A stretch of DNA of 32,589 nucleotides from NCBI RefSeq assembly GCF_019400985.1, contig NZ_WTFF01000039.1, positions 1 through 32,589 of the forward strand. The letters are read 5' to 3'. The number at the start of each line of letters is the position of its first letter. Positions within the stretch are counted from its first letter, which is position 1. Under the pieces are notes generated by a model. It searched no databases and was not told the DNA's origin. It saw nothing but the letters and a program-made list of their open reading frames with translations. This DNA comes from Streptomyces bambusae (GTDB lineage: Bacteria; Actinomycetota; Actinomycetes; Streptomycetales; Streptomycetaceae). This document shows positions 1 to 6,669 of this stretch, piece by piece. A program made the position numbers and the translations under genes.

Positions 1-299
1 CGCAGGTCCTCCGCGCCGCCCGGGCGGCGGTCGTAGCCGGCGGCAGCCGCCCGGCGCAGACCGGCCGCCCGCCGGGTGTGCTGCGCGGCCGCGTCCGGCC
101 CGCGCACCTCCGCCAGGTCCTGGAGCAGCGACTCCAGGACGTCCCAGGGCGGCAGCGCGGAACCGTCCAGACAGGCCCGCACACCGTCGGGATCACGTCG
201 CAGGAATTCGCCGTACCATCCGGCGCCGGGATCGAGCAGCGCCGTCAATCCGCGGATGTACGAGGCCAGTTCACTCATCGCCGTCTGCATGCACGGCAT
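1..299 (-). CDS. Conserved actinobacterial protein of unknown function, N-terminal part only
   Basis: The leftward reading frame stays open to the left window edge, so about 99 N-terminal residues are visible and the C-terminus is missing. In-frame ATGs lie at 299, 290 and 278. I chose 299 because a GGGTGG sits six bases upstream, but 278 (protein beginning MSELASYIRG) is also plausible. The visible part contains a WYGEFLRRDPDGVRACLDG stretch followed by LPPWDVLESLLQDLAEVRG. From memory this kind of start is common in long streptomycete proteins of unknown role. After it comes an Ala/Arg-rich stretch. No catalytic motif or membrane segment is visible. Codon use is typical of the window. Confidence 0.6.
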   Translation of the reverse strand, partial: MPCMQTAMSELASYIRGLTALLDPGAGWYGEFLRRDPDGVRACLDGSALPPWDVLESLLQDLAEVRGPDAAAQHTRRAAGLRRAAAAGYDRRPGGAEDL

Positions 300-336
300 T
301 GCATACCACCCGTGTTACGGGCGGACTACGGGAGTC

Positions 337-717
337 TCAAAGCTTGACGGCGATCGCGGTGTGCGGCCGCTTGCCGCGCCGGACGATCATGCCGGGGATG
401 TCGGTGGCCCAGAACTGCCAGGTGTACTTGCGCGCCATCAGCCGGCGCACCCGCCCCAGCCCCTGCTCGTCCAGCAGCCGGGCCTCGCCCTCCACCACGG
501 GCGCCCCGGCCGGTACGCGGCCGCGCACGTCGCAGGGGGACAGCGTGACCCGCCCGTTGTTGCGGATCCGCTTGACCTTCCAGCTGTCGGTGCGGGTCCA
601 GACGAAGAGCTCGCCGCCCTCCGCCGCGACCCACACCGGGGTGGCCACCGGCGTGCCGTCCTTGCGGTAGGTGGTGAGGCTGACGTATCTGCTGGCGCCG
701 AGCTGCTCAAGACTCAT
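337..717 (-). CDS. PPOX-class F420-dependent oxidoreductase family protein
   Basis: The 126-residue product fits the small split-barrel family related to pyridoxamine 5'-phosphate oxidase. Actinobacterial members often bind F420 or flavin. Seen directly: SRYVSLTTYRKDGTPVATPVW at residues 9-29, the usual strand-turn-strand opening of the fold, then WTRTDSWKVKRIRNNGRVTL, the typical cofactor-phosphate region. The C-terminal FWATDIPGMIVRRGKRPHTAIAV resembles the final strands. The frame continues upstream to 762, but the ATG at 717 begins the conserved fold and is preferred. The substrate and the actual cofactor cannot be told from sequence. An upstream lipoprotein-like frame ends in an ATGA overlap with this start, but that frame looks broken. 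Confidence 0.8.
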   Translation of the reverse strand: MSLEQLGASRYVSLTTYRKDGTPVATPVWVAAEGGELFVWTRTDSWKVKRIRNNGRVTLSPCDVRGRVPAGAPVVEGEARLLDEQGLGRVRRLMARKYTWQFWATDIPGMIVRRGKRPHTAIAVKL

Positions 718-727
718 GGCCGCAACC

Positions 728-929
728 CTAGCCCGCGCGGGTGACCCCGTCCCAGGCCGCATTCAGGATGTCCGCCGTGCCCGCCGGGACCCGACAGCCG
801 GTCCCCCGCCCCGCACCGGTCGCGGGAGCGGCCGTCGGGGGCCACGCAGGCGGCGAGCAGCAGGCCGCCCGCCAGGAGCGCGCCGAGGAGACCGAAACCG
901 AGTCGCTGGGATGCGTTCCGTGCTGACAC
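728..929 (-). pseudogene. Small lipoprotein gene with a probable frameshift
   Basis: A GTG at 929 starts a frame with a clear lipoprotein signal: a short polar start, the hydrophobic run GFGLLGALLAGGLLLAA and a lipobox ending in Cys. Past about position 800 that frame loses the strong third-position G/C bias. The neighbouring frame gains it and reads RVPAGTADILNAAWDGVTRAG to a TAG at 728-730. The simplest reading is one gene of about 67 codons with a one-base (or two-base) shift between roughly 840 and 795, from mutation or sequencing error. If unshifted, the first frame runs to 714 and overlaps the next ATG by four bases. Function is unknown. Confidence 0.4.
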
Positions 930-1010
930 GCCTTCAGCTGTGCCCCGGAACCCGGCACGTCCACCACCGATTGCGCCGTTCGGCCCCGGGGGCCGTCCCG
1001 GCGGCGGACG

Positions 1011-1265
1011 TCAGAGCGCGGGTGCGAGCACGCAGCGCCGCAGGAGGTCGTCCATCGACAGGCCCAGGGCCTGGGCGAGGGCGGCGACGGTGAAGAAGGC
1101 GGGTGTCGGCGCCCGGCCGGTCTCGATCTTGCGGAGGGTCTCGGCGGAGAGCCCGGCGGCCGCGGCCACGTCGACCATGCTGCGGCCGCCGCGCGCCTCG
1201 CGGAGCAGCGCGCCCAGGCGCTCGCCGCGCTCGCGCTCCTCGGGGGTCAGGGGGGTACGGACCAT
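1011..1265 (-). CDS. XRE-family helix-turn-helix regulator
   Basis: This 84-residue protein is almost entirely a Cro/C1-type HTH domain. RLGALLREARGGRSMVDVAAAAGLSAETLRKIETGR (residues 16-51) covers helices 1-4, with the recognition helix around SAETLRKIE. The tail AALAQALGLSMDDLLRR is the usual fifth helix. The ATG at 1265 has an AGGA seven bases upstream. The gene is divergent from methionine aminopeptidase, with 64 bases between starts. That gap holds a perfect 12-bp palindrome overlapping likely -10 hexamers, so I infer it represses itself and the aminopeptidase. No ligand domain is present, so the signal is unclear. Confidence 0.88.
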   Translation of the reverse strand: MVRTPLTPEERERGERLGALLREARGGRSMVDVAAAAGLSAETLRKIETGRAPTPAFFTVAALAQALGLSMDDLLRRCVLAPAL

Positions 1266-1294
1266 GCCTGGATCCTACCCCGCACCCCCATTTC

Positions 1295-1330
1295 TTTACC
1301 GTGATTCTTATACCGGTATAGTTATTGGCA
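1295..1330 (+). promoter_or_regulatory. Candidate leaderless promoter of the methionine aminopeptidase gene
   Basis: A TTTACC at 1295-1300 and a TATAGT at 1317-1322 are spaced by 16 bases, a fair match to a vegetative promoter. The expected transcription start, about seven bases past the -10, falls at the ATG at 1330. No Shine-Dalgarno sequence precedes that ATG. The transcript is therefore probably leaderless, which is common in actinobacteria. Inferred from sequence only. Confidence 0.6.
1309..1320. promoter_or_regulatory. Palindromic operator candidate between xre and map
   Basis: TATACCGGTATA is a perfect 12-bp palindrome in the gap between the two divergent genes. It overlaps the candidate -10 of the aminopeptidase promoter and provides a TATAAG on the other strand that could serve the regulator gene. 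Its symmetry and location fit an operator for the adjacent XRE protein. A bound dimer would block both promoters. Confidence 0.6.
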
Positions 1331-2097
1331 TGGTGGAACTCAAGACGACTGACGAGATCGACGCGATGCGTGAGGCAGGCCGGGTGGTCGCCCGCGCCCT
1401 GGCGGCCGTACGGAAGGAGGCGCGGGTCGGCAGCTCGCTGCGCGAGCTGGACGGCACGGCCCGGGCCGTGCTGCGCGAGGCGGGGGCGACCTCGCCGTTC
1501 CTGGGGTACCGCCCGCACTTCGCCCCGGTGCCCTTCCCCGCCGTCGTGTGCGCCTCCGTCAACGACGCGATCGTGCACGGCATCCCCGGCGACTACTGCT
1601 TGCGCGACGGCGACCTGGTCAGCATCGACTGCGGGGCCCGGCTCGGCGGCTGGGTCGGGGACGCGGCCGTCAGCTTCACCGTCGGCCGGGCCCGGCCCGC
1701 CGACCTCCGGCTCATCGGGGCGGCCGAGGCCGCGCTCGCGGCCGGCATCGAGCAGGCCCGGCCGGGCCGGCGGATCGGGGACATCGCCCACGCCGTCGGC
1801 TCGGTCGTCCGCGCGGCGGGGTACGGCGTCATGGAGGGCTACGGCGGCCACGGGGTGGGCCGCAGCATGCACGAGGGCCCGGACGTGCCCAACGAGGGCC
1901 GGCCGGGGCGCGGCATGCTGCTGCGCCCCGGCATGGTGCTGGCGATCGAGCCGATGCTGATCGCGGGCGGCACGGACGACTACCGCACCGACCCCGACGG
2001 CTGGACCCTGCGGACCACCGACGGCAGCCGCGCCGCGCACGCCGAGCACACGGTCGCGGTCACCGCCGACGGCCCACGGGTCCTCACCGCTCTCTAG
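1330..2097 (+). CDS. map: Type I methionine aminopeptidase
   Basis: The 255-residue protein removes the initiator methionine from nascent proteins using a two-metal centre. All expected residues are present: His83 (in VHGIP), Asp100 (SIDCG), Asp111 (VGDAAVSF), His174 (GGHGVG), Glu207 (AIEPM) and Glu239 (HAEHTV). The length is the catalytic core alone, without an N-terminal zinc-finger extension. The frame is open upstream to 940, but the conserved start MVELKTTDEIDAMREAG begins at the ATG at 1330, just behind a promoter-like sequence. It is paired with a divergent XRE regulator rather than with the ribosomal-protein/adk cluster where housekeeping copies usually lie, so it is probably a regulated second copy. 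Confidence 0.93.
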   Translation: MVELKTTDEIDAMREAGRVVARALAAVRKEARVGSSLRELDGTARAVLREAGATSPFLGYRPHFAPVPFPAVVCASVNDAIVHGIPGDYCLRDGDLVSIDCGARLGGWVGDAAVSFTVGRARPADLRLIGAAEAALAAGIEQARPGRRIGDIAHAVGSVVRAAGYGVMEGYGGHGVGRSMHEGPDVPNEGRPGRGMLLRPGMVLAIEPMLIAGGTDDYRTDPDGWTLRTTDGSRAAHAEHTVAVTADGPRVLTAL

Positions 2098-2105
2098 GCC
2101 GAACG

Positions 2106-2144
2106 GGCCCTACGGCTCGGCCCTACGACCTGGCCCTACGGCCT
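2106..2144. repeat. Three-copy 13-bp tandem repeat across the ggt stop codon
   Basis: GGCCCTACG recurs at 2106, 2119 and 2132, an exact 13-base period with variable last four bases. The third copy includes the TAG stop codon of the leftward ggt gene. The array fills most of the gap between the convergent map and ggt genes. No strong hairpin with a T-run is visible, so a terminator role is not obvious. Confidence 0.6.
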
Positions 2145-3935
2145 GCCGTGCGGGTGGACGACCATCGCCGAGCCGCCTCCCCTGCGGGTCTTCTCCGCCG
2201 CGGCCAGCCAGCGGCCGTCCGGGAGCCGCTGGACCCCGGTGGCGGCGCCGATCTCGGGGTTCTGCCGGAAGCCCTGGCCGAGGGCCTCCAGCTCGGCGCG
2301 CAGCGGGCTGTTCCACAGCCCCGGTTCCAGCTCGGTGGTGGTCTGGTTGCGCTGGCTGGCCCGCGGCGCGGCGATCGCCTCGACCAGCGGCAGCCCCCGG
2401 TCGAGATGCCCGGTCAGGGTCTGGAGCACGGTGGTGATGATGGTGGCTCCGCCGGGCGAGCCGACCGCGAGCAGCGGGCGGCCGTCCTGCAGCACGATCG
2501 TCGGCGACATCGACGACCGCGGCCGCTTGCCGGGACCGGGCAGGTTCGGGTCCGGGACACCGGGGGCCGCCGGCGCGAAGGAGAAGTCCGTCAGCTCGTT
2601 GTTGAGCAGGAAGCCGCGGCCGGGCACGGTGATGGCGCTGCCGCCGGTGGACTCGATGGTCAGGGTGTACGACACGACGTTGCCCCAGCGGTCGGCGACC
2701 GTGAGGTGGGTGGTGTTCTCCCCCTCGTACGTAGTGGGCGCCGCCTTGCCGGTGGTGGCGCAGGGAGCCGGGTCGCGCGGGTCACCGGGGGCGACCGGGC
2801 TGGTCAGGGCCCGGTCCGGGGAGATCAGGCAGGCGCGGCTGTCGGCGAAGCGCTGGGAGAGCAGCTGCCGGGTGGGCACGTCCACGGCGGCCGGGTCGCC
2901 GACCCAGCGGCCGCGGTCGGCGAAGGAGATCCGGGAGGCCTCGATGAAGCGGTGCAGGTACTGGGCCTCGGACAGCTTGCCGAGGTCCGCGCCCTCCAGG
3001 ATGTTGAGCGCCTCGCCGACGGTGGTGCCGCCGGAGGAGGACGGGGCCATGCTGAAGACGTCCAGGCCGCGGTAGCGGATCTGTGTGGGCTGCTGCCGCT
3101 TGGTGCGGTACGCGCCCAGGTCGGCGGCGGTCAGGTCGCCGGACCGCACCACCCGGGTGGCGGCGGGGTCCACCGGGGGCTTGCGGACCGTGTTCACGAT
3201 GTCGTCGGCGATCGGCCCCCGGTACATGGCGCCGGTGCCCTTGCGGGCGATCTCGGCGTACGTGGCCGCCAGGTCGGGGTTCTTGAAGGTGGAGCCGACG
3301 ACCGGGAGCTGCCCGCCGGGCAGGAACAGCTTCGCGGTGTCCGGGAAGTCCTTGAACCGGGCCTGGTTGGCCTCGGTCTGGGCGCGGAAGGTGGCGTCCA
3401 CGGTGAAGCCGTCCCGGGCGAGCTTCACGGCGGGCTTCAGCAGCTTGTCCAGCGGCCGCGACCCCCACGCGTCGAGGGCGGTCCGCCAGGTGGCCGGCGT
3501 ACCGGGGACGCCGACGGACCGGCCGCTGGTCATGCCCTCGGCGAACGGGATGGGGACGCCGTTCTCCTGGAAGAGGGTCTCGGTGGCGGAGGCGGGCGCG
3601 GTCTCGCGGCCGTCGACGGTGTGCACCCGGCGGGTGGCCGCGTCGTAGTAGACGAAGTATCCGCCGCCGCCGATGCCGGCCGAGTACGGCTCGGTGACGC
3701 CGAGCGCGGCGGCGGTGGCGACGGCGGCGTCCACGGCGTTGCCGCCGGAGCGCAGTACGGCGATGCCCGCCGCGGAGGCGTCGGCGTCGACGCTGGCGAC
3801 GGCCCCTCCGTAGCCGGCGGCGACCGGGACCTTGGCGGGGGTGCCGGCGGCCGGGGGCGGGGCGGCGGCTCCGGTGGAGACGAGCGCCCCGGCGAGGGCG
3901 ACGAGCGCTAACTGACGTGCGGCGGGACGACGCAT
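2136..3935 (-). CDS. ggt: Secreted gamma-glutamyltransferase with a TTA codon
   Basis: This 599-residue Ntn-hydrolase transfers or hydrolyses the gamma-glutamyl group of glutathione and related peptides, outside the membrane. The N-terminus is a Sec-type signal (RRPAARQ, then LALVALAGALVSTGAAA). GGNAVDAAVATAAALGVTEP at 65-84 and GIGGGGYFVYYD are family signatures. The autocleavage nucleophile is the first Thr of NTTHLTV (Thr408). STGGSAITVPGRGFLLNNEL is in the small subunit. The start is firm: GGAGG lies five bases before the ATG. Codon 9 (bases 3909-3911 on the plus strand) is TTA, the only TTA I found in any accepted gene here, so translation should depend on the bldA leucyl-tRNA and be developmentally timed. 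Confidence 0.94.
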   Translation of the reverse strand: MRRPAARQLALVALAGALVSTGAAAPPPAAGTPAKVPVAAGYGGAVASVDADASAAGIAVLRSGGNAVDAAVATAAALGVTEPYSAGIGGGGYFVYYDAATRRVHTVDGRETAPASATETLFQENGVPIPFAEGMTSGRSVGVPGTPATWRTALDAWGSRPLDKLLKPAVKLARDGFTVDATFRAQTEANQARFKDFPDTAKLFLPGGQLPVVGSTFKNPDLAATYAEIARKGTGAMYRGPIADDIVNTVRKPPVDPAATRVVRSGDLTAADLGAYRTKRQQPTQIRYRGLDVFSMAPSSSGGTTVGEALNILEGADLGKLSEAQYLHRFIEASRISFADRGRWVGDPAAVDVPTRQLLSQRFADSRACLISPDRALTSPVAPGDPRDPAPCATTGKAAPTTYEGENTTHLTVADRWGNVVSYTLTIESTGGSAITVPGRGFLLNNELTDFSFAPAAPGVPDPNLPGPGKRPRSSMSPTIVLQDGRPLLAVGSPGGATIITTVLQTLTGHLDRGLPLVEAIAAPRASQRNQTTTELEPGLWNSPLRAELEALGQGFRQNPEIGAATGVQRLPDGRWLAAAEKTRRGGGSAMVVHPHGRP

Positions 3936-4037
3936 CCGTACCTCCGGTCGAGGGCCTGCACGGGGCCTGGAAGCGGCACTGTAACTTCACCGCACGGCCC
4001 GCGTCAGCGGCGCGTCGTCGCCGATACGATCCGCCGC

Positions 4038-4763
4038 ATGAACGACGACGTGCGCAACATCGTGCTCGGGGTGATAGCCACCGCCGTCAGCGGCGGCTTC
4101 GGCTGGTTCGGCCGGACGTATCTGTGGCGCCGCAGACTCCGCCGAAAGCAGGCCTTCTTCGGGCTGCCGACCGGCTCGGACTGCCTGTTCGTGGTGGGCC
4201 GGCACATGGGCGACTCCGACCGGTCGGTGCACCGCAACGACGCGTTCGCGCTGCTGGAGGTCTCCGCGCTGATCAAGGACTGCGGGGCCACCGTGCAGAT
4301 CGTGACCCACGACGGCGCCCGCCAGGGCTTCGGCGAGCGCGCCGAGTTCTGTGTCGGCGGTCCTTCCTCCAACTCCCGTACGGCCGCCCATCTGGCCTCG
4401 ATGCTGCCGGGTGTCCGCATCAACATCGACACCGACCCCGGCCCGGAGCGGGGGGCGATCACAGTGGACGGGGAGACGTACCGTTGGGACAAGGGCGCGG
4501 TGGAGTACGTCCTGCTGGCCCGGCTGACCACGCGGGAGGGCGCCCGCCCGGTGTTCCTGCTCTGCGGGCAGACGGCGGTGAGCAACCAGGCCGGCGCCCG
4601 CTATCTGGCCCGGCACCACGAGCGCCTGGCCCGCACGTACAAGGACAGGGCGTTCGCCCTGGTGCTCAAGGTGGTCAACTCCCAGGCCTACGGGCCGGAC
4701 GTGACCGAGCTGGTCGCCGATGTCACCGACGCGGCCCGGACACCCGCAGCGGCAGCCGTGTGA
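4038..4763 (+). CDS. Membrane-anchored protein of unknown function
   Basis: The 241-residue product has one N-terminal transmembrane segment (about residues 8-24), a basic stop (WRRRLRRK), then a soluble domain likely on the cytoplasmic side. The domain holds DCLFVVGRHMGDSDRSVHRND, then LIKDCGATVQIVTHD, then FCVGGPSSNSRTAAHLASMLPG. This looks like an alpha/beta fold with a conserved GGPxxN motif near residue 107. Similar proteins are, from memory, common in Streptomyces but uncharacterised. I do not recognise a specific function. The gene is divergent from ggt (102-base gap), and its last 41 bases overlap the end of the convergent P450 gene. Confidence 0.8.
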   Translation: MNDDVRNIVLGVIATAVSGGFGWFGRTYLWRRRLRRKQAFFGLPTGSDCLFVVGRHMGDSDRSVHRNDAFALLEVSALIKDCGATVQIVTHDGARQGFGERAEFCVGGPSSNSRTAAHLASMLPGVRINIDTDPGPERGAITVDGETYRWDKGAVEYVLLARLTTREGARPVFLLCGQTAVSNQAGARYLARHHERLARTYKDRAFALVLKVVNSQAYGPDVTELVADVTDAARTPAAAAV

Positions 4764-6015
4764 CGCCGTTGATGAAGTTGGACACCAGGCCCCGGGGCGG
4801 GCCAGTGAGTTGCGGGGCGGGCATGGCGGCGCGCCACTCCTCGTGCAGGACGCGCAGCTGGAGCCGGGCGAAGTGGGCGCCGAGGCAGACGTGCGGGCCG
4901 TCGCCGAAGGAGACGTGCGGATTGGGCGTGCGGGCCAGGTCGAGCCGTTCGGGCTCGGCGAAGACCCGCTCGTCGTGGTTGGCGGCGGCGTGGAAGACCA
5001 CCACCTTGTCCCCGGCGCGGATCGGCTGTCCGGCGAGTTCGGTGTCGGCGGCGGCCGTCCGGCGGAAGCTGAGGACGGGCGGGTGGACGCGCAGGAGTTC
5101 CTCCACGGCGCGGTCCACCGGGACCCGGCCGGCGGCGAACTCCCGGTAGGCGCCGGGGTTGCGGGCGAGGGCGAGCAGTCCGCCGGGGGCGGCGCTGCGT
5201 ACGGTGTCGTTGCCGGCGACGGTCAGCAGGAAGAAGAACATCTCCAGCTCGGCGTCGTCCAGGCCGGCATGGGCCAGTGCGGTCATCAGGTCGTCCCCGG
5301 GGCGCCGCCGCTTGGCCTCGGCCAGCTCGCGCGCGTACCCGAACATCTCGCCCAGCAGGGCCGGGGAGCGCGGGTTCTGCGGTTTTCCGTCGGGGCCGAG
5401 GACCGGTTCGGGGGCGTCCTCGGGGTCCTGGTAGCCGATGATCCGTACGGTCCACTCCAGCAGCAGGCCCCGGTCGGCCTCCGGGACGCCCAGCAGGTCG
5501 GTCAGGTTCAGCAGGGCGTACTCGTCGGTGACGGTGCGCACCACGTCGGCGGCGCCGTCCTCGGCGCTCTCGCGGGCGGCGGCCAGCAGCGTCCGGGCCC
5601 GCTCGCGGACCCGCCCGGCGAAGGCGTCGACCCGGGCCGGGGTGAAGGCGCGGGCGGCCAGCCGCCGCAGCCGGCCGTGGTCGGTGGGGGCCTGCCCGGG
5701 GCCGCGCGGCCCCGGGGCGGGGTCCTGGTTGAGCATGGTGCGCCGGATGAACGGCAGATCGGCCGGGTCGGGGTCGCGGATCTGGGTGGCACCCAGGTAC
5801 GAGGAGTACGTGCGGTGGTCGCGCAGCACCCGGACCACGTCGGCGTGCCGGGTGACGGCCCAGAAGCCGGGTCCGGCGGGCCAGCCGAGGACTTCCGGCT
5901 CGGGCTGCCAGGCGACCGGGAAACGGTCGCGCAGCACGCGGTAGCGCTCGTACGGCAGGCCGGCGGCGTGGATGCGGGGGTCGAAGACGTCCGGGACGTC
6001 CGCGGCGTGGTCCAT
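4723..6015 (-). CDS. Cytochrome P450
   Basis: This 430-residue soluble bacterial P450 has the oxygen-binding I-helix motif AGNDT (267-271), the K-helix ExxR in EELLRVHPP (305-309) and the heme loop FGDGPHVCLG with ligand Cys377. The ATG at 6015 (MDHAADVPDVFDP) is preferred over an in-frame ATG at 6051 because the typical N-terminus begins there. The C-helix region, usually DPPxHxxLRRL, reads [19 protein letters not shown] before RLRRL, an insertion of about eleven Pro/Gly-rich residues. The substrate is unknown. I see resemblance to the CYP124/CYP125 group, which act on lipids and terpenoids, but this is tentative. No ferredoxin or reductase gene is adjacent. Confidence 0.92.
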   Translation of the reverse strand: MDHAADVPDVFDPRIHAAGLPYERYRVLRDRFPVAWQPEPEVLGWPAGPGFWAVTRHADVVRVLRDHRTYSSYLGATQIRDPDPADLPFIRRTMLNQDPAPGPRGPGQAPTDHGRLRRLAARAFTPARVDAFAGRVRERARTLLAAARESAEDGAADVVRTVTDEYALLNLTDLLGVPEADRGLLLEWTVRIIGYQDPEDAPEPVLGPDGKPQNPRSPALLGEMFGYARELAEAKRRRPGDDLMTALAHAGLDDAELEMFFFLLTVAGNDTVRSAAPGGLLALARNPGAYREFAAGRVPVDRAVEELLRVHPPVLSFRRTAAADTELAGQPIRAGDKVVVFHAAANHDERVFAEPERLDLARTPNPHVSFGDGPHVCLGAHFARLQLRVLHEEWRAAMPAPQLTGPPRGLVSNFINGVTRLPLRVSGPRR

Positions 6016-6075
6016 GGGGCCACGGTGGCCGGTGGTGGACCCCGGCCGCAAGGGGACGCCGCAAGGGGACGGGGG

Positions 6076-6669
6076 TCACCCCACCATGCAGCGGGCGGGG
6101 TCGAGTTCGCCGTCCGGCCCGGCGAGGACGACCTCGGAGGTGCCGCTCGGCTCCGCCCGGGCGATCGTGCACACCAGCTGCCGCTGGGCGTTCGCGGACA
6201 GCTTGCGCACCGGGAAGGGCAGCCGGGCCCGGCGCGCGCCCGGTTCGAGGGTCTCCACCTCCGGTCCGACGCCCACGGTGATGTTCGCCACCGGTACCTC
6301 GGTGCGCAACCCGGCCGCCTGCTCGCCGGGGCCGGGTCCGCGCAGCAGCCGCTTCAGCACGTCGGTGGGCGTGGGCGGCGCGACGTCGTAGAACATGACC
6401 GGGAGGAGTTCGCCGGACGGCCCGAGGAAGTAGACCGCCTGGGCGTGGTCCTCCTGGGTCAGCACGGTGACGGTGGCGGGCTGGCCGCTCTGGATCACGT
6501 CGGTGGGTTTGATGCCGCAGCCGGCGGCCGACAGCAGGCAGCCGAGCACGGCGGCGGCACCGACGAGGCCGCGGACGGGGACCCGAGCGCGGATGCGGGC
6601 GGGCACCCGAGCGAGGACGGGGCCGCGGACAGCGCCGCGGACGGCGGACGATGGCGCGTTACGGGTCAT
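6076..6669 (-). CDS. GerMN-like lipoprotein of a two-component operon
   Basis: The 197-residue protein begins with an unusually long Arg/Ala/Val-rich n-region (about 35 residues), then a hydrophobic core and the lipobox LSAAGC with Cys51. The mature part includes YFLGPSGELLPVMFYDVAPP and VLKRLLRGPGPGEQAAGLRTEVP. The second resembles GerMN domains found in LpqB and sporulation proteins. Its ATG overlaps the kinase stop codon (ATGA, 6666-6669), so translation is probably coupled. A lipoprotein encoded right after a sensor kinase recalls LpqB with MtrAB, CseA with CseBC and SCO4905 with AfsQ1/Q2, where it may tune the kinase. Direct function is inferred. Confidence 0.82.
   Translation of the reverse strand: MTRNAPSSAVRGAVRGPVLARVPARIRARVPVRGLVGAAAVLGCLLSAAGCGIKPTDVIQSGQPATVTVLTQEDHAQAVYFLGPSGELLPVMFYDVAPPTPTDVLKRLLRGPGPGEQAAGLRTEVPVANITVGVGPEVETLEPGARRARLPFPVRKLSANAQRQLVCTIARAEPSGTSEVVLAGPDGELDPARCMVG

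Noticed and set aside
309..321. CCCGT-GTT-ACGGG hairpin between the first two genes
   Set aside because: A 5-bp stem with a 3-base loop is too small to support a terminator or operator call.
979..995. A G/C-only palindrome as terminator of the XRE gene
   Set aside because: It has almost no loop and such palindromes arise by chance at this GC content; evidence is too weak to list.
1548..3911. A 787-codon plus-strand reading frame opposite ggt
   Set aside because: It is a shadow of ggt and map. Its composition is Gly/Arg/Ala-rich without motifs, while the opposite strand encodes a full gamma-glutamyltransferase.
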